Assembly: GCF_013402915.1 (NCBI RefSeq)
Contig: NC_050721.1
Span: forward strand, 930,001-994,000
Source: Zygotorulaspora mrakii
Taxonomy: Eukaryota; Ascomycota; Saccharomycetes; Saccharomycetales; Saccharomycetaceae
Reading direction: 5' to 3'
Length of the DNA: 64,000 nucleotides
Below, piece by piece: positions 39,332 through 47,561 of this stretch (its first letter is position 1; each line of letters opens with the position of its first letter). Both the position numbers and the translations under genes were made by a program. The notes beneath the pieces are model-generated. The model searched no databases. It had not been told where the DNA came from and saw only the letters and a program-made list of their open reading frames with translations.

Positions 39332-41773
39332 CTATACTACCAATAATTCAATAATCCAGCCAATTATTACACTCATGAATATGTTCCAGGTCGCAAAGTA
39401 GCAAAGTTTTGGGCTGAAAACGCTCCAGATAAAAAGATGAAATCTCAACAGGTAGCACGCAGCTACTAGACAAGTTCCGTAGGTGCAGTTGAAGATTAAA
39501 ATCACCAATTGGTATTTTGCGAAATTCCTATACTTATGGGAGTGTGTGTAGAGGAGGGGCCACTTAAAAGCTGACCAGTAGATAGTAGGAGCGAAATTGG
39601 AAACGCACATCATGAGTCCGACAAAGTATATGTTGTAGTTCTCAGATACGCCGTTGTAAGCGTTAGAAAGATCTGCGGTTGCGATTGAGTTGGTACCTCC
39701 AAACTGGAAAAAGGTAAAGTACTGCATGACTAACGATACTATGATGATAAAATAGACATTTGAGTCATAGCGTGTGACGATCAGATTCGATATTAGATGT
39801 TTTAGAATATGGAATACGAGGAAGAGTCCTATATTTGAGGTTGGAGACTGGAATATCGCTAAAATGGAAATATATCTGCTGAGCTCCATGACCGTGTTTT
39901 TTCTTGAAAGATTCAGCTTGATACTGATGAGTCTGATTAAGAAAATGACACAAAAGCACTGAAAAAAAAGTTGGGCTAGAGGCACAAGGGCCGCCTTCAT
40001 GGCTTCTTTTCCCTCATTTTGTGGTACAAATCGCAAACAAAAATCACGAGCCAGGTTATACATCCACGACGGAACGTCTTCTCTATTCACTATAGCCCAG
40101 CTTATTTTGTACGTAAAACATAATGCAGAGAGCAGGAATGCTGTTACGAACCTCAATGGATCACTTGCTGATCCTTGTAAGCCCAGAATAATTATAGTTA
40201 TCAGGTTTAAATACCATTTAAGCGTTGAGTGTTGTCTTAAGACCTCCGAAGTCACATCATCATAGATATGTTTTTGACCGCTATTATTCCAACCACGAAT
40301 CAATCTAACACAGATCAATATAGAAATGTGAGCCATGAACTTATCCGGTACTATGATAGATGATAATAAAATCAAGCCACAGACTATCCACCACCATATT
40401 TGGTGTTCTTCCTCGACCAAGCTACTTCCAAAAGTTGAAAAACCTAAAATAGCTGATATCAATACTATCAATGTAAAAGATGGCGCGTGCTTCATTTTTT
40501 TGTACCCAACAAATAAAACATTAAAGGTGACTATTAACATGGTAACAGTGCCTATATTCAAGTAAGCATAATTATAATTTGTGGCAGCTCTGGTTAAATC
40601 CATTTGAATGTCTTTCATCGTTTCTATTACGCCCGAAATATCTTCATGTTGGATGCTTAGCTGTTTTCCAATGCCCTTATTCAGCATATAGTTCAATTGA
40701 TGGTAATTTTCCTTGATTTTGACAGTTGCCAGTTTTGGATCCAATAATTGTAAAATATCAGACATTATGACACCAACACTATTTTTTGGGATAGGAATGT
40801 TCAAAAGAGCTGCCAATGTGGGAACAAAGTCCACTTGCTGTATAGGTGTCAAATATGCGTAACTTTGTGGGTCAGAAAGTTCAATTGGTATATTCACATT
40901 TGCTTGTCTGATGGGAACGTCGTAGTTTTTCAGCTTTTTTGACATCAAGACCATCCCTGATGAAGTTTCACCTGGAGAAGAACCGCCATGATTGCCCACA
41001 TCATTCATACCGTGATCTCCCATTAAGCAAATCAATGTTCGATCATCAACACTTTCATAGATCTGCTTTACGATAGCATCCATTTCAATATGTTTCGATG
41101 GCATAAAATGAGATTTTGGACCACCCTTGTGTCCAATATGATCTAGCCCAAGGTAGTGCAGTATAAGGACATCCCAGTCATTTTGATGGGCTAGTTGCTC
41201 CGGCAGATGTCTTGTAACATTGTGGTCAACTTCTTCAAAATCACTCACAAAGAACGAATTTGTACCATCATACTGCTGGAAAGTTTCCAATGGGAATAGC
41301 TTGAGCCATGTATCATCACCAAAGAACCTTATTGTTTTGCCGCGACTGGATAGCTGACTGAGCCATGAATCCTGTTCATTCAAGTTGGAAGATGAGTCAT
41401 CTTCAGCTACATTCAAAATCGCATCCAAAAAATTCGGAGTTGAGCCTGTCGTGATACCTTTAAGCCTTGGTAATGTAACAGTTGGCGGGTTTGAATAAGC
41501 AGTATATCCCCACGCCTCGCCGCTATTTAATAGCGAATGCACAAATGTGAAGTTGGAGTTCACTTTATCAAAGATAAAGTCGCTACGTAGTGCATCTACT
41601 ATAACCAGAACGAATTTATCGAAAGTAGGTTTTGAACCCGTTTGAAACTCTCTTTCTATTACGAAATCATTATCACCTTTTAAAACTTTCTTTTGAGGGA
41701 AAAACCCTACGCAAAAAATAATCACCGAGACCAATTGAAGTACTGAAAGTACAGAAATTCGTTTGAGCATCAT
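39332..41773 (-). CDS. LAS21: Las21, GPI ethanolamine-phosphate transferase 2
   Basis: An 813-residue ER membrane enzyme (S. cerevisiae 830 aa; human PIGG type) that adds ethanolamine phosphate to the second mannose of the GPI precursor. One N-terminal span is followed by a lumenal alkaline-phosphatase-like domain with metal ligands: VDALRSDF (about 58-65), YLGLDHIGHKGG (about 204-215) and MGDHGMNDVGNHGG (about 250-263). About a dozen membrane spans fill residues 400-813. Two ATGs stand in tandem and the first (41773) is used; a TTG lies further upstream. It follows REI1 on the same strand. Confidence 0.96.
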   Translation of the reverse strand: MMLKRISVLSVLQLVSVIIFCVGFFPQKKVLKGDNDFVIEREFQTGSKPTFDKFVLVIVDALRSDFIFDKVNSNFTFVHSLLNSGEAWGYTAYSNPPTVTLPRLKGITTGSTPNFLDAILNVAEDDSSSNLNEQDSWLSQLSSRGKTIRFFGDDTWLKLFPLETFQQYDGTNSFFVSDFEEVDHNVTRHLPEQLAHQNDWDVLILHYLGLDHIGHKGGPKSHFMPSKHIEMDAIVKQIYESVDDRTLICLMGDHGMNDVGNHGGSSPGETSSGMVLMSKKLKNYDVPIRQANVNIPIELSDPQSYAYLTPIQQVDFVPTLAALLNIPIPKNSVGVIMSDILQLLDPKLATVKIKENYHQLNYMLNKGIGKQLSIQHEDISGVIETMKDIQMDLTRAATNYNYAYLNIGTVTMLIVTFNVLFVGYKKMKHAPSFTLIVLISAILGFSTFGSSLVEEEHQIWWWIVCGLILLSSIIVPDKFMAHISILICVRLIRGWNNSGQKHIYDDVTSEVLRQHSTLKWYLNLITIIILGLQGSASDPLRFVTAFLLSALCFTYKISWAIVNREDVPSWMYNLARDFCLRFVPQNEGKEAMKAALVPLAQLFFQCFCVIFLIRLISIKLNLSRKNTVMELSRYISILAIFQSPTSNIGLFLVFHILKHLISNLIVTRYDSNVYFIIIVSLVMQYFTFFQFGGTNSIATADLSNAYNGVSENYNIYFVGLMMCVSNFAPTIYWSAFKWPLLYTHSHKYRNFAKYQLVILIFNCTYGTCLVAACYLLRFHLFIWSVFSPKLCYFATWNIFMSVIIGWIIELLVV

Positions 41774-41959
41774 TAACAATCAAAAATAATAAAAAATGAT
41801 TACGAAGCTCGGGTTTTTTCTTAGTGTTCCTTTTTCACACTTGACTCTTCCATTGCAAAACAGAACACGCGATACATATTAACGTGTGTAGAAGTTATCT
41901 CAAGAGAAAAAAAAAATCAGTTAACTATTATACATCTATAGACTCCTTTCTAACCAGAA

Positions 41960-43141
41960 TCACTGCAGTAATTGATCTCTATAGTGAGGTTGATTGTTAA
42001 CAAATTTTGCTGCTCTCTTGTCATGCCTCTTTTTATCCTTTACTTCCGTTTGCCAAACTCTCTGTTGGACTTGAACATCCTTCTTATTCAACATTGTCAA
42101 GAAAGACCTCGTATCAGCAGCTACCAAAGTTCCCTGGCCCTCAGACAGAATTTTTTCCGGCTTCAAGTTCTGCTTATAGTAACGTTGTAACGATCTGTGA
42201 CCAACTTTTATACCCGTTGGCAAGTGCAAGTCCACACCATCATGATATAGAGCCTCCTGTGGAAGGTCTTCTTCACTTTCAACGCCGTCATCAGCACTAT
42301 CAACATCCTCCCAATCATCTGCGTTACCAGCATCGTTCGATTTGTCGAAGGTACCATAAGAGGTTGTGAAATCGTAAAATTCTGAAATTTCTAATTGATC
42401 ATCTTGCTCTTCATACGGTATCCTGCAATGTCTCTTAGCAAGCATGTGTGCTCTCACGGCTTCCACTGATCTCCCCTGATAATTGCAAACCAGACAAACG
42501 TTACCTAAACCAATTTTCTCGGCGATATACTTCAGTAGCCCATCTCTATCCACCAAATATTTCTGCTCCGGTATGTAAAATCCATGATCCTTGAACATGT
42601 GTTCCAGATTGTCTTCAATACTTTGGAATTTTTTGCTGCAAAAGAAGCACTCATTCAATGGTATGTCAACTTTGTTGGCAATCTTTTGTTGCATTAACTT
42701 TTCCGCCAGTTGCTCTTCTGTTAGCTCATCTTCCGTGGATGTAGTGCTTTCTGTAGGTTCCGCAGGCTCCTGGCCTACTTTTGCATCTGTACTCTCTTCC
42801 CTCAGATCACCACGCTCGGCCTGCTTTTGTGATTGTTTTTGCATATTCTCCCTGGCATTCTCCTCTGCAAGTTTCAAGAGTTGTCTTTTCTTCTCCAGCA
42901 ATGCCTCCTTTTCCCTTCTTCTTAGTTCCTTTTTGGTCAACTGCTTATTCTTACCACTCTCTTCGGTTTCATCTTTCGTCAATGCTTGAACTTTTGATAA
43001 GAAGATACCTTCTGCAACTGCCGGCAAATTTGCCACTCTTCTTTTCAAATTGTAACGGTGCCAGTCTGATTTCATATGGGCTCTTTGAGCTTCACTCGTC
43101 TCAAACTGAATCCCACAACAATTACATGTATACACCGACAT
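41960..43141 (-). CDS. REI1: Rei1, cytoplasmic pre-60S maturation zinc-finger protein
   Basis: A 393-residue protein, the same length as S. cerevisiae Rei1, which with Jjj1 releases Arx1-Alb1 from pre-60S subunits and probes the exit tunnel. Three C2H2-type fingers are visible: residues 4-28 (CNCCGIQFETSEAQRAHMKSDWH), about 169-190 (CFFCSKKFQSIEDNLEHMFKDH) and about 219-242 (CLVCNYQGRSVEAVRAHMLAKRHC). Between the first two is a Lys/Glu-rich helical region. The C-terminus is basic and includes the stretch ISEFYDFTTSYGTFD and LPTGIKVGHRSLQRYYKQNL. The family also contains Reh1; the length and the position next to TSC10 favour Rei1. Confidence 0.95.
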   Translation of the reverse strand: MSVYTCNCCGIQFETSEAQRAHMKSDWHRYNLKRRVANLPAVAEGIFLSKVQALTKDETEESGKNKQLTKKELRRREKEALLEKKRQLLKLAEENARENMQKQSQKQAERGDLREESTDAKVGQEPAEPTESTTSTEDELTEEQLAEKLMQQKIANKVDIPLNECFFCSKKFQSIEDNLEHMFKDHGFYIPEQKYLVDRDGLLKYIAEKIGLGNVCLVCNYQGRSVEAVRAHMLAKRHCRIPYEEQDDQLEISEFYDFTTSYGTFDKSNDAGNADDWEDVDSADDGVESEEDLPQEALYHDGVDLHLPTGIKVGHRSLQRYYKQNLKPEKILSEGQGTLVAADTRSFLTMLNKKDVQVQQRVWQTEVKDKKRHDKRAAKFVNNQPHYRDQLLQ

Positions 43142-43474
43142 CTTGAAATGACTACACTAGCTGTCTAATATTATTTTAAGATGGTAACAAGAAGATACTA
43201 GTGATCCTTTAGAGTTGGTGCAAATCTACCTCATCGCATTATCTTTTTTTTTTTTTTTTTTTGACCTGAAAATTTTTTCAAATTCCGCCAGAAAAGAGAA
43301 AACATTATATATATGGTACTGTGGTCACTTTTAACACGAATGAATTAACAGAGAGTAAACCGAAGTACAGATAATTAATGTAAGGCAGAGAGGCTCGGAG
43401 TAGCGTGTTAAGATTGTGCTACCGTTTTGGTGTTTATAAGACTCTTTCAGTTGTTGATGATACGAATACTCTAT
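43142..43474. promoter_or_regulatory. REI1 promoter with PAC, poly(T) and RRPE
   Basis: Read from the REI1 ATG outward: PAC (GCGATGAG on the coding strand, + strand CTCATCGC at 43230-43237), a run of 19 T on the + strand (43244-43262), then RRPE (coding strand TGAAAAAATTTT within 43267-43280). This is the classic ribosome-biogenesis promoter layout, with a nucleosome-excluding dA:dT tract between the two sites. The TSC10 3' end is in the same spacer. Confidence 0.8.
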
Positions 43475-44416
43475 TTAAATCTTGTGTTGCTTGTTATGTT
43501 GTTCTTTGTACCATTTCTTGATATCGTAAGTGCACTTCATCATGAAAAGCGGCACAATGAGTAGATTTGTCAAAGTCCCGAACAGGATTTGTAAAAACCA
43601 AAGAAAAGAGTAGTTGTGATGTTTGTTCAGCCCCATATCTGTGCTCATTAGGACCCAGCCCAAAAAACCGATAGAGACGTCATCGTAGCCCTTGGAAAGC
43701 CACCAGACGATTTTGTCACAACATTCCTCGCACGAGATTGTCTCTGAGGGGCCTTCAATCTGCTTAGTTATTGACGGTTTTGTCAACTCTTCGACCGTAA
43801 AGCCTTCGCTCGCAAAATTACTTGGGAAAACACAGGATACTCTACCCTCCGAAAGCTCCTGCCTCAGAATGGACGTCAATGCCTTTATCGAGACTTTCAG
43901 TGGCGCATACTGGCCATATCCAATGAACGGGAAAAATGCAGTCTCACTGGAGAATAGGATGAGATGACTGTGGGGAAGCAATTGTGCTACCTTGTTTGCC
44001 AAAAAAACTGTGCTCATGTAGTTCATTCTTATTCCCATCTCAATCTCACTGCCGGTGAGGTCTTTGAACAGTTTCGGCGTAGATCCACCGGCGCAGGCGA
44101 GTACCTGGGTCGGTAACAGTTTCACTGCAAACAAAGTGTCAAACAGACCTGCCACACTTTCGTGCTCAGACATGTCGCATGACATATAATATACTCTTTG
44201 GTCAGATCCAAACACATCGGTGTCGCTATTCAATGGACTCGCCTTATCACCCTTTGTAATATCTGTTACAGCATTTTTCAGTTTCGCGACCGACCTGCTC
44301 ACAATAATAATCTTGGTACGCACTGACTCGTTATAATACTTTACTGCAAACTGTTTTCCTAATCCCTGTGATCCTCCTGTAATGAGGACAACCTGGTCCT
44401 CCAAAGTGTACTTCAT
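43475..44416 (-). CDS. TSC10: Tsc10, 3-ketosphinganine reductase
   Basis: A 313-residue short-chain dehydrogenase (S. cerevisiae 320 aa) that reduces 3-ketosphinganine to dihydrosphingosine with NADPH, the second step of sphingolipid synthesis at the ER. The nucleotide-binding motif is TGGSQGLGK (about 14-22); the catalytic YxxxK appears as YAPLK near residues 170-174, and the catalytic serine lies in LFSSETAFF. The C-terminal 60 residues contain a hydrophobic segment (FLWFLQILFGTLTNLLIVPLF) for membrane attachment and a Lys-rich tail. Starts at an ATG, MKYTLEDQVVLITGG. Confidence 0.96.
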   Translation of the reverse strand: MKYTLEDQVVLITGGSQGLGKQFAVKYYNESVRTKIIIVSRSVAKLKNAVTDITKGDKASPLNSDTDVFGSDQRVYYMSCDMSEHESVAGLFDTLFAVKLLPTQVLACAGGSTPKLFKDLTGSEIEMGIRMNYMSTVFLANKVAQLLPHSHLILFSSETAFFPFIGYGQYAPLKVSIKALTSILRQELSEGRVSCVFPSNFASEGFTVEELTKPSITKQIEGPSETISCEECCDKIVWWLSKGYDDVSIGFLGWVLMSTDMGLNKHHNYSFLWFLQILFGTLTNLLIVPLFMMKCTYDIKKWYKEQHNKQHKI

Positions 44417-44699
44417 GATGCTGCAATGACCTCAAAGTACGACCTCTGAACGTGCTTCTTGAAACGAAGCTGCTAAATCCACCTTTTTAATGCTGCAAGA
44501 TTTCGTGTATAAAGAAATAAATACGAAAAAACAAACTGAATAAGTAACCAAAAAACAAAAAAGATCCCTAATTGTGTCACCTGCTGCACTATTGACCCTA
44601 TGTGTCACTTAACTAAGCGAGCAGACATAACGGTCAGAAACTATTTGATTATTTACATGTGTACATAGAGTCCTCTCAGCTTCCAAAGAAGATGATTCA

Positions 44700-44969
44700 T
44701 CATTGCTTGTCCCTGTTGGCCTTGTGCATTTCGTATTCTTTCTTCAGCTTTTGTAACTCCTTTTCATCGATGGGGGGAATTGGAACGTCTTCGAAATCGT
44801 TATCCTTGTGTAGAAAGTTGTACGTGTAATAGTAAACACCCCCTGTAACTCCTAAAAGTACTCCCAGACCAACCATATTCATCTTGAAAAATGGCTGTCT
44901 CGCTCTCAACATTGCGGGCGTCATCTTCCAGGTCCTCCTATCCTGGTACCGTGAAGGATCAAGAACCAT
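44700..44969 (-). CDS. COA3: Coa3, cytochrome c oxidase assembly factor
   Basis: An 89-residue single-span inner-membrane protein (S. cerevisiae 85 aa). Coa3 works with Cox14 and Mss51 to couple COX1 mRNA translation to complex IV assembly. The N-terminus MVLDPSRYQDRRTWKMTPAMLRARQPFFKMN is a conserved matrix segment, followed by the span VGLGVLLGVTGGVYYYTY (about 33-50) and a charged intermembrane-space tail with FEDVPIPPIDEKEL. Starts at an ATG. It is divergent from MRPL8, another mitochondrial gene. Confidence 0.95.
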   Translation of the reverse strand: MVLDPSRYQDRRTWKMTPAMLRARQPFFKMNMVGLGVLLGVTGGVYYYTYNFLHKDNDFEDVPIPPIDEKELQKLKKEYEMHKANRDKQ

Positions 44970-45444
44970 ATTTAATTAGTATAGCTGGTGTAAAACGTTT
45001 GAAAAACGCTTTATAGCATGTTTCAATCTGTTCTTTCTCTCAAATAGTACAGTTTTCAAGTTTTGATCTTTGTTTTTTCCCTGTTAGCACTCTGCAAAAT
45101 GTGATGAATACCATTCAAACAAGGCAAAATTACGACCAGAAAGTGTAAAAATAGGTGTAATACGGCGCAACAAGGCATTCACATCTTACTATAAACACCT
45201 ACAGTGCAACAATGGTTGAAAATACGCTATAGATATCCAAAGAAAGCCTCAAAAGAGTAAGAGCTCTGTTGATTTGTATGACGTACAAAACGATGTATGT
45301 AATTTTTCAGTAGAGTGGGCCTTCAAATCATGAAAAGTTCATGAAATGAGCACTAGTTTAGAGACTTTCTGCTCGTCCTTGTGCCTTTGGACTTAGTTTC
45401 TGTCAAGGTTAGTGTATTCTAAACCATCGTTCATTTAGCTCAGC
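44970..45444. other. Divergent intergenic region COA3/MRPL8
   Basis: These 475 bp separate two nuclear genes for mitochondrial biogenesis transcribed in opposite directions. I see AT-rich sequence without a recognisable tRNA, repeat or named factor site. Confidence 0.5.
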
Positions 45445-46179
45445 ATGACTGTTGGTCTAGCCAGGAAGCTGTCGCGCACGAAGCCTCACAGGGAGGCGCT
45501 GTTGAAGAATCTGGTTACGCAGTTGCTTCAACATGGCACAATAACTTCCACGCATGAGAAGTGCAAAGAGGCGTCGAGACTTGCTGAAAGAGTGATTACG
45601 TGGGCTAAGAAGGTGCACGAGAACTCCGAGTCGCCTTTGGCTGCCCAGATTCAGTCAAAACTCTTTCTATCCGGCGACAATTCCAAGTTGATGAAAAGAC
45701 TCCTCAACGAAATAGCGCCTCAGTATATGGGTAGAGATGGTGGCTACACGAGAGTACTCCACCTGGAACCAAGACTGGGTGATAGGGCCAAACAGTCGAT
45801 TTTGGAGCTGGTGAATACACCTGTTCTGGATGCGAACGGGAACATTCAAAGAGGGAACATGAAATTGTGGATTGCAGTAAGGTATATCCTACGTGATGAA
45901 GAAAGAGGCGCAGGGTATAAGACAGTTACTTTGCAAAATCTCAACAAGATGCTTCTGGGGAAATCGAAGGAACAACTTTCCAGTGAGATTTTGACGATCA
46001 AGAAACTATTCAAGAAGAACGACAAGTTGGCTTGGGATACTGTCGCTGAGGAGAAAAAAGTTGCCCAGCTAATGGAACAGATCAACTCTGTGGGCGCAAC
46101 CAGATCTAGCAGCAAAAAAAAGCCAGGCTATTCGCTGGCTGAAGATATAGCAAGAGAACCAGCTCACATTGCTGGTTGA
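45445..46179 (+). CDS. MRPL8: Mitochondrial ribosomal protein bL17m
   Basis: A 244-residue protein (S. cerevisiae Mrpl8 is 238 aa) of the bacterial L17 family. The bL17 core occupies the first 150 residues: RKLSRTKPHREALLKNLVTQLL, ITSTHEKCKEASRLAERVITWAKK, and the DRAKQSILELVNTP region. The C-terminal extension of about 95 residues is basic and yeast-specific. As in its homologue, the start looks bacterial-like and has no obvious cleavable presequence. Starts at an ATG. Confidence 0.97.
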   Translation: MTVGLARKLSRTKPHREALLKNLVTQLLQHGTITSTHEKCKEASRLAERVITWAKKVHENSESPLAAQIQSKLFLSGDNSKLMKRLLNEIAPQYMGRDGGYTRVLHLEPRLGDRAKQSILELVNTPVLDANGNIQRGNMKLWIAVRYILRDEERGAGYKTVTLQNLNKMLLGKSKEQLSSEILTIKKLFKKNDKLAWDTVAEEKKVAQLMEQINSVGATRSSSKKKPGYSLAEDIAREPAHIAG

Positions 46180-46394
46180 ATACTCAATTACATAATTATC
46201 TTGTCTAAATACGTTTTAAAACTCCTAGGTACCCTGTAAATAAGCTCCGTTTTTATCTAAACTACAATCAGATTATTCTTTCGGTTAGCTTCTCTTTGTC
46301 CGAGTGCATTACAGCATACTGAAAAGGGATATGATAAGATATCAAGAATTATGATAAAATACTGCCTCGTTCAGTGGAAAAAAAAGTGAGGAGA

Positions 46395-47456
46395 ATGGTG
46401 TTTAATGGTGGAATACTGGCCTCAAGGGGACTTACCGATGCAGTTGGTAAAACGCCATTAATCAGACTGAATAAGATATCAGCACACCTAGGCCGAAATG
46501 TTTGGGGAAAGGCAGAATTTCAAAATCCAGGCGGTTCAGTCAAAGATCGAGCTGCCCTGTATTTGATTCAACAAGCGGAGAAAAATGGGCATTTGGATCC
46601 TAATAAGCCTGATCCAACCATTGTAGAAGGGTCGGCAGGAAACACGGCAATTGGACTGGCCCATATTGCTAGGGCTCGTGGCTACCGCACGGTGTTCTTT
46701 ATGCCTGATAGTCAATCCCCCAACAAGTCCGAATTATTAAAAAGTTTAGGTTCTGAGGTTCATCGAGTTCCAGTGGTACCAATCAGCAACCCTCTCAATT
46801 TCAATAATAGAGCAAGAGATTTGGCGAAAAGTTTACCAAATGCCGTTTGGACAAACCAGTTTGATAATCCCGCTAATTGGCAAGCACATTATCACACAAC
46901 AGGGCCTGAAATTTTTAGCCAACTGAGAAGTGCTGGTCTCTCTACGGATGCATTCACTTGTTCATCTGGCACAGGTGGCACTTTCTCGGGAGTTGCCAAG
47001 TATTTATATGAGGCTACCGAGGGCAATTGTAAACTGGTCGTCGCCGATTCCCCTGGATCTGTTAACTACCCGTACATTAAGTTTGGATCTATGGAAACCG
47101 AAGGATCTTCTTTCACAGAAGGTATCGGGAATAAAAGAATCACGGAGAATTTAAAGGAAGGTTTGGAGGCTATTAAGGATGTCGATGCCCTTTTGGTCCC
47201 TGATGAAGAAACTATTGTCATGATTTTCAAATTGCTTGATGAAGAAGGCATTTATGTTGGTGGTACTGCAGCACTTAACGTCGTGGCAGCTTGCAAAGTG
47301 GCACAAACTTTACCGGAGGGATCCAACGTTGCAACCATTCTTTGTGATTCTGGCTTCAAATATTCACAGAGAATTCTTTCTAAGAGATGGTTAAAAGAAA
47401 AAAAGTTTTACCATATTATTCCAAAGCATTTACTCAAGTATGCCTCCTTAGATTAA
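46395..47456 (+). CDS. Fungal cysteine synthase (O-acetylserine sulfhydrylase type)
   Basis: A 353-residue PLP enzyme of the cysteine synthase/CBS family. The PLP lysine motif is GGSVKDRAA (about 46-54), the substrate loop is EGSAGNTAIGLA (about 79-90; usual form TSGNTG), and the phosphate-binding loop is SSGTGGTFSG (about 188-197). It lacks a CBS regulatory domain and a haem N-terminus, so it is not Cys4. KAEFQNPGGSVKDRAA and WTNQFDNPANWQAHYHTTGPEI resemble cysteine synthases of filamentous fungi (N. crassa cys-17 type), which make cysteine from O-acetylserine and sulfide. S. cerevisiae Mcy1 (YGR012W) is the nearest alternative in that species. The ATG at 46395 is the first in frame, so there is no clear membrane span or presequence. 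It stands between MRPL8 and PPS1, where neither S. cerevisiae track has such a gene. Confidence 0.82.
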   Translation: MVFNGGILASRGLTDAVGKTPLIRLNKISAHLGRNVWGKAEFQNPGGSVKDRAALYLIQQAEKNGHLDPNKPDPTIVEGSAGNTAIGLAHIARARGYRTVFFMPDSQSPNKSELLKSLGSEVHRVPVVPISNPLNFNNRARDLAKSLPNAVWTNQFDNPANWQAHYHTTGPEIFSQLRSAGLSTDAFTCSSGTGGTFSGVAKYLYEATEGNCKLVVADSPGSVNYPYIKFGSMETEGSSFTEGIGNKRITENLKEGLEAIKDVDALLVPDEETIVMIFKLLDEEGIYVGGTAALNVVAACKVAQTLPEGSNVATILCDSGFKYSQRILSKRWLKEKKFYHIIPKHLLKYASLD

Positions 47457-47561
47457 TGGATAAGTCATTCATTTGTCCACATCAAGTACTCAGAAGAAAA
47501 AAATCTTATTTGATTGCTGGCAATAAAATCTCGTTTAAGTCAATATGTGTTGAAAAAAGAC

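Noticed and set aside
45849..46115. An 89-codon minus-strand frame inside MRPL8.
   Set aside because: Antisense shadow of a conserved ribosomal-protein gene.
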